Shown here one piece after another: positions 5,980 through 8,107 of a stretch of 8,107 nt of DNA (the stretch's first letter is position 1; each line of letters starts with the position of its first letter). The notes below the pieces were generated by a model, which searched no databases, was not told where the DNA came from, and saw nothing but the letters and a program-made list of their open reading frames with translations. This DNA is from an uncultured Veillonella sp. GTDB taxonomy: Bacteria; Bacillota; Negativicutes; Veillonellales; Veillonellaceae. The translations under genes and the position numbers were made by a program. The DNA lies in assembly GCF_905209685.1 (NCBI RefSeq), contig NZ_CAJLUB010000084.1, positions 1 through 8,107 of the forward strand. The letters run 5' to 3'.

Positions 5980-6075
5980 ATGAAGAGAAAAAGCGGTAGA
6001 GTGCGAAGAAATCGCTTATTTACTGAATTTGTAGATATAAATTCGCCTATTGTTAACCTTGATGATTTGCCTTAA
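5980..6075 (+). CDS. Possible small ORF, 31 residues, unknown
   Basis: An ATG at 5980 opens a 31-codon frame ending in TAA at 6073-6075. The product starts MKRKSGRVRRNRLF, strongly basic, and ends DINSPIVNLDDLP, neutral to acidic. Base composition here is visibly less AT-rich than the 340 bp before it, which is what draws attention. Against it: the only ribosome-site candidate, AAGG (5973-5976), is just 3 nt before the ATG, and the frame ends within the probable promoter of the next gene. I do not recognise the sequence. It could be a real small protein, a degraded gene remnant or chance. Confidence 0.25.
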   Translation: MKRKSGRVRRNRLFTEFVDINSPIVNLDDLP

Positions 6076-6095
6076 TTTACTAATTAACTTAAAAT
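6067..6095 (+). promoter_or_regulatory. Candidate promoter of the glycosyltransferase gene
   Basis: TTGCCT (6067-6072) and TAAAAT (6090-6095) are separated by 17 bp, giving a start near 6102 and a leader of about 20 nt. A second TAAAAT at 6103-6108 lacks a good -35 box. Confidence 0.5.
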
Positions 6096-6122
6096 ATGTG
6101 AGTAAAATACTTTGGAGGATTT

Positions 6123-7133
6123 ATGTTACTTTCTATTGTAGTGCCTGTATATAACGAAGAAGAGAACATAGCGAATTTTTATAAAGCTGTAACTGATGTT
6201 ATGTCAGGACTCACGTACGATTATGAAATAATCTTCGTAGACGACGGTTCTAGTGATTCGTCATCTATGATATTGCGTGAAATTGCTTACAATGATAAAC
6301 ATGTCAAAGTGTTATTGCTTGCTCGTAATTTTGGGCATCAGACTGCGCTTACTTGTGGTCTTGATTATGCTCATGGAGATGCAGTTATTACAATGGACGG
6401 TGACATGCAGCATCCACCAGCTTTGATTCCTGAACTTGTTCGGTTGTGGGAATCGGGGTATGATGTGGTGCGCACCATACGCGATTCAACTGAAGATGCT
6501 AGTTGGGCTAAATCTTTCACGTCTAAGTATTATTACAAACTAATGAACAAAATGGCTGATGTTCCTATTGTTGAAGGTGGATCTGATTTCCGTCTCATGA
6601 ATAGTAAAGCATTGGGCACGTTGAAACGGTTTAGAGAACATGGTCGTTTCTTACGCGGTATTGTCGGTGCCTTAGGGTATAGACAAGCTGAGTTGCACTT
6701 CGTAGCGCCACCTCGTTTTGCAGGGGTCTCAAAGTTTAGTGTGCGTAAAATGATACGATTTGCTCTCGATGGGGTAACAGCCTTTTCAAGAGTTCCTTTA
6801 CGGGCTGCTTTGTACGTCGGTGTACTATGTGGTGGGTTGAGCTTCTTGCTTATATTGCACCTCTTGTATGTATATCTTACGGGTCAAGCCTTGAATGGAT
6901 GGACTACCTTGGGCGTATCAATTTTGTTCATTGGTGGGATTCAACTCGTCGGACTGGGAATTATTGGCGAGTATGTAGGTCGTATTTTTGAAGAGGTGAA
7001 GCAACGGCCTTTGTATTGGGTTAAGTCAGCTATAAACTTTGATGAGCATGAAGAGGCTCCATTACTTGGACCTAGTAGTGCAGATGTGTTTATGGCACCT
7101 GAGACTTATACTAACAAAAGCAAAGAAGACTAG
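6123..7133 (+). CDS. Polyprenyl-phosphate glycosyltransferase, GT2 family (DPM1/GtrB-like)
   Basis: A 336-residue family 2 glycosyltransferase of the bacterial DPM1-like group (GtrB, CsbB, ArnC relatives). These move a sugar from a nucleotide donor to undecaprenyl phosphate on the cytoplasmic face of the inner membrane, for later decoration of cell-surface glycans. The GT-A fold is marked by VPVYNEEENI (7-16), FVDDGSSD (38-45) and MDGDMQHPP (91-99), with the metal-binding DxD at D92-D94. SDFRLM (154-159) and the FAGVSKFS loop (199-206) are also typical. Two transmembrane helices (about 226-252 and 259-287) and the closing EYVGRIFEEVKQRP match the group. A polar tail of about 35 residues follows. 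GGAGG (6114-6118) lies 4 nt before the ATG. No flippase or polymerase gene is adjacent, so the sugar and acceptor glycan cannot be named. Confidence 0.92.
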   Translation: MLLSIVVPVYNEEENIANFYKAVTDVMSGLTYDYEIIFVDDGSSDSSSMILREIAYNDKHVKVLLLARNFGHQTALTCGLDYAHGDAVITMDGDMQHPPALIPELVRLWESGYDVVRTIRDSTEDASWAKSFTSKYYYKLMNKMADVPIVEGGSDFRLMNSKALGTLKRFREHGRFLRGIVGALGYRQAELHFVAPPRFAGVSKFSVRKMIRFALDGVTAFSRVPLRAALYVGVLCGGLSFLLILHLLYVYLTGQALNGWTTLGVSILFIGGIQLVGLGIIGEYVGRIFEEVKQRPLYWVKSAINFDEHEEAPLLGPSSADVFMAPETYTNKSKED

Positions 7134-7136
7134 CTG

Positions 7137-7154
7137 TATTTGTGAATGCAAATA
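7137..7154. repeat. Short inverted repeat between glycosyltransferase and hydrolase genes
   Basis: TATTTG (7137-7142) and CAAATA (7149-7154) are exact reverse complements around TGAATG, 3 nt after the glycosyltransferase stop. The stem is short and AT-rich and has no T-tract, so it is unlikely to terminate transcription. It might be a weak operator or chance. Confidence 0.25.
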
Positions 7155-7216
7155 AATAGACGGTTAGTATATTTTGAATAAATAACTTACTTTAAAAGTT
7201 TTTGGAAAGGAAGCAT

Positions 7217-8026
7217 ATGAAGTCAAAATATAGTAAGGTTAAAATAACGGCATTAACATTAACTTTTGTGTGTGCCACAACAGCCATGGTAGGTGCAACA
7301 ACATTACAATATGGTGATAAGGGCAAAAGTGTTACAGCGGTTCAACAACAACTAATTAAACACGGTTATAATGCTACAGATAAAAATGGTGTATATGGTA
7401 AAGAAACGAAATGGGCAGTTCGTCTGTTCCAACAAGATCGTGGTTTACCAGTGGATGGTATCGTAGGTCCTGCTACGTATAATGCATTGATGAGCGCTCC
7501 TCGTTCTACGAAGGCAGTATTGACTCAAAATGCGGCGACTAAAGCAGTGGCGACGAAATCCGCTTTCACAAACAGCAATGCGACGTCTCGTCGTATCGCA
7601 GGTCAATCCATTACTGGCAAAAATATTAAATTAAATAATATTACGAAAAGCGAAACACCAAATAGCATCCATGCTATCTTGGCAGAAGCGGACAAATACC
7701 GCGGTGTACCATATGTATTTGGTGGTACGACTCCAAGTGGTTTTGACTGCTCTGGTTATGTTAAATATGTATTTGCGAAACAAGGTATCTCTTTACCACG
7801 TTTGGCAGATGAACAATATAACGTAGGTGTTGAAGTTTCTCGTGCGAACTTGAAAGCCGGGGATTTGGTATTCTTTGAAACATATGAACCAGGTCCGTCT
7901 CACTCCGGTATTTATATTGGTGATGGCAAGTTCATCAGCGCCACTTCCAGTCGTGGTGTAGCAGTAGCAGATCTTGATACTGGCTATTGGGGTGAACGCT
8001 ATATCGGCGCAAAACGCGTTATATAG
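7217..8026 (+). CDS. Secreted NlpC/P60 peptidoglycan endopeptidase with PG-binding domain
   Basis: A 269-residue exported cell-wall hydrolase. Residues 1-27 form a Sec signal peptide (basic start, hydrophobic core, likely cut after AMVGA). A peptidoglycan-binding type 1 domain follows (about 30-92: LQYGDKGKSVTAVQQQL, GVYGKET, VDGIVGPATYNALM), then a Thr/Ala/Asn/Ser-rich linker (93-147) and an NlpC/P60 domain (148-269). This domain normally cuts the D-gamma-glutamyl-diamino-acid bond of stem peptides. Catalytic residues are C178 (FDCSGYV) and H229 (SHSGIYIGDG). The third triad position, often His in FIHAS, is Ser241 in FISATSS. The reading frame extends to a TTG at 7202, but AAAGGAAG (7206-7213) is well placed for the ATG at 7217, so that start is chosen. 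The 83-nt gap from the glycosyltransferase has no terminator, so read-through is possible. Confidence 0.94.
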   Translation: MKSKYSKVKITALTLTFVCATTAMVGATTLQYGDKGKSVTAVQQQLIKHGYNATDKNGVYGKETKWAVRLFQQDRGLPVDGIVGPATYNALMSAPRSTKAVLTQNAATKAVATKSAFTNSNATSRRIAGQSITGKNIKLNNITKSETPNSIHAILAEADKYRGVPYVFGGTTPSGFDCSGYVKYVFAKQGISLPRLADEQYNVGVEVSRANLKAGDLVFFETYEPGPSHSGIYIGDGKFISATSSRGVAVADLDTGYWGERYIGAKRVI

Positions 8027-8046
8027 GCTAATACAATACTAGCTTT

Positions 8047-8099
8047 AAAAGAGGCTATACGAATCAATTATGTTCTGTTGATTTGTATAACCTCTTTTT
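8047..8099 (+). terminator. Rho-independent terminator after the NlpC/P60 gene
   Basis: A stem of about 21 bp pairs 8047-8067 with 8078-8098, with one C-A mismatch (8055/8090) and one G-U pair (8061/8084), around a 10-nt loop. The closing arm CCTCTTTTT ends in a T-tract (8095-8099). A shorter A-run on the 5' side means it could also work weakly on the opposite strand. Confidence 0.9.
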
Positions 8100-8107
8100 C
8101 GTTTATG

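Noticed and set aside
5990..6020. Inverted repeat AAGCG...CGCTT near the small ORF
   Set aside because: Only 5 bp pair perfectly around a loop of more than 15 nt, which is expected by chance.
7202..7216. TTG start for the NlpC/P60 gene
   Set aside because: The Shine-Dalgarno sequence lies within this extension and is spaced correctly for the ATG at 7217, which also gives a normal signal peptide.
1..8107. CRISPR array, insertion sequence, prophage or defence system
   Set aside because: No spaced repeat series, transposase, terminal inverted repeats or phage genes are visible. All recognisable genes are housekeeping, respiratory or envelope functions.

Overview
The window is AT-rich DNA that looks like a Negativicutes chromosome, most likely Veillonella or a close relative. 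This is inferred from the low-GC codon use combined with a periplasmic-type, Tat-exported, membrane-bound [NiFe] uptake hydrogenase, as expected of an anaerobe with an outer membrane. No species marker was searched.

Layout, all on the + strand. (1) Positions 1-71 hold the 3' end of the RNase P RNA (rnpB). A good promoter (60-87) and a small thioredoxin gene (129-458) follow, closed by a strong terminator (500-545). (2) The 459-739 spacer contains two near-identical 24-bp copies of a palindrome, ATGAT-N4-ATCAT, shaped like an FNR/CRP-family operator. (3) A compact five-gene hydrogenase operon runs from 740 to 5599: Tat-signal small subunit, large subunit, b-type cytochrome, maturation endopeptidase and a stand-alone HupH/HyaF C-terminal-like protein. 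Neighbours overlap by 1 nt and 8 nt or lie 14 and 46 nt apart, and the operon ends in a strong hairpin terminator (5603-5630). (4) About 490 bp of very AT-rich sequence follows, with one possible 31-codon small ORF. (5) Next comes a DPM1/GtrB-like polyprenyl-phosphate glycosyltransferase gene (6123-7133). (6) Last is a secreted peptidoglycan hydrolase gene (7217-8026) with a PG-binding domain and an NlpC/P60 domain, ended by a long terminator hairpin.

How the hydrogenase genes work together, from family knowledge. The small subunit carries the Fe-S wire and Tat signal, and the large subunit carries the Ni-Fe site. The endopeptidase trims the large-subunit C-terminus after Ni insertion, and the folded dimer is exported by Tat. 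The small-subunit C-terminal helix and the cytochrome b tie it to the quinone pool. The HupH-like protein probably assists small-subunit Fe-S assembly. The hyp genes for making the NiFe(CN)2CO cofactor are not here and must lie elsewhere. The proximal cluster has the ordinary four cysteines, so the enzyme should be of the O2-sensitive type.

No mobile element, CRISPR array, tRNA or wholly new system is visible. The least ordinary signals are the paired palindromes before the hydrogenase operon, a perfect 12-bp inverted repeat inside an N-terminal extension of the maturation protease gene, and the stand-alone HupH-type domain.
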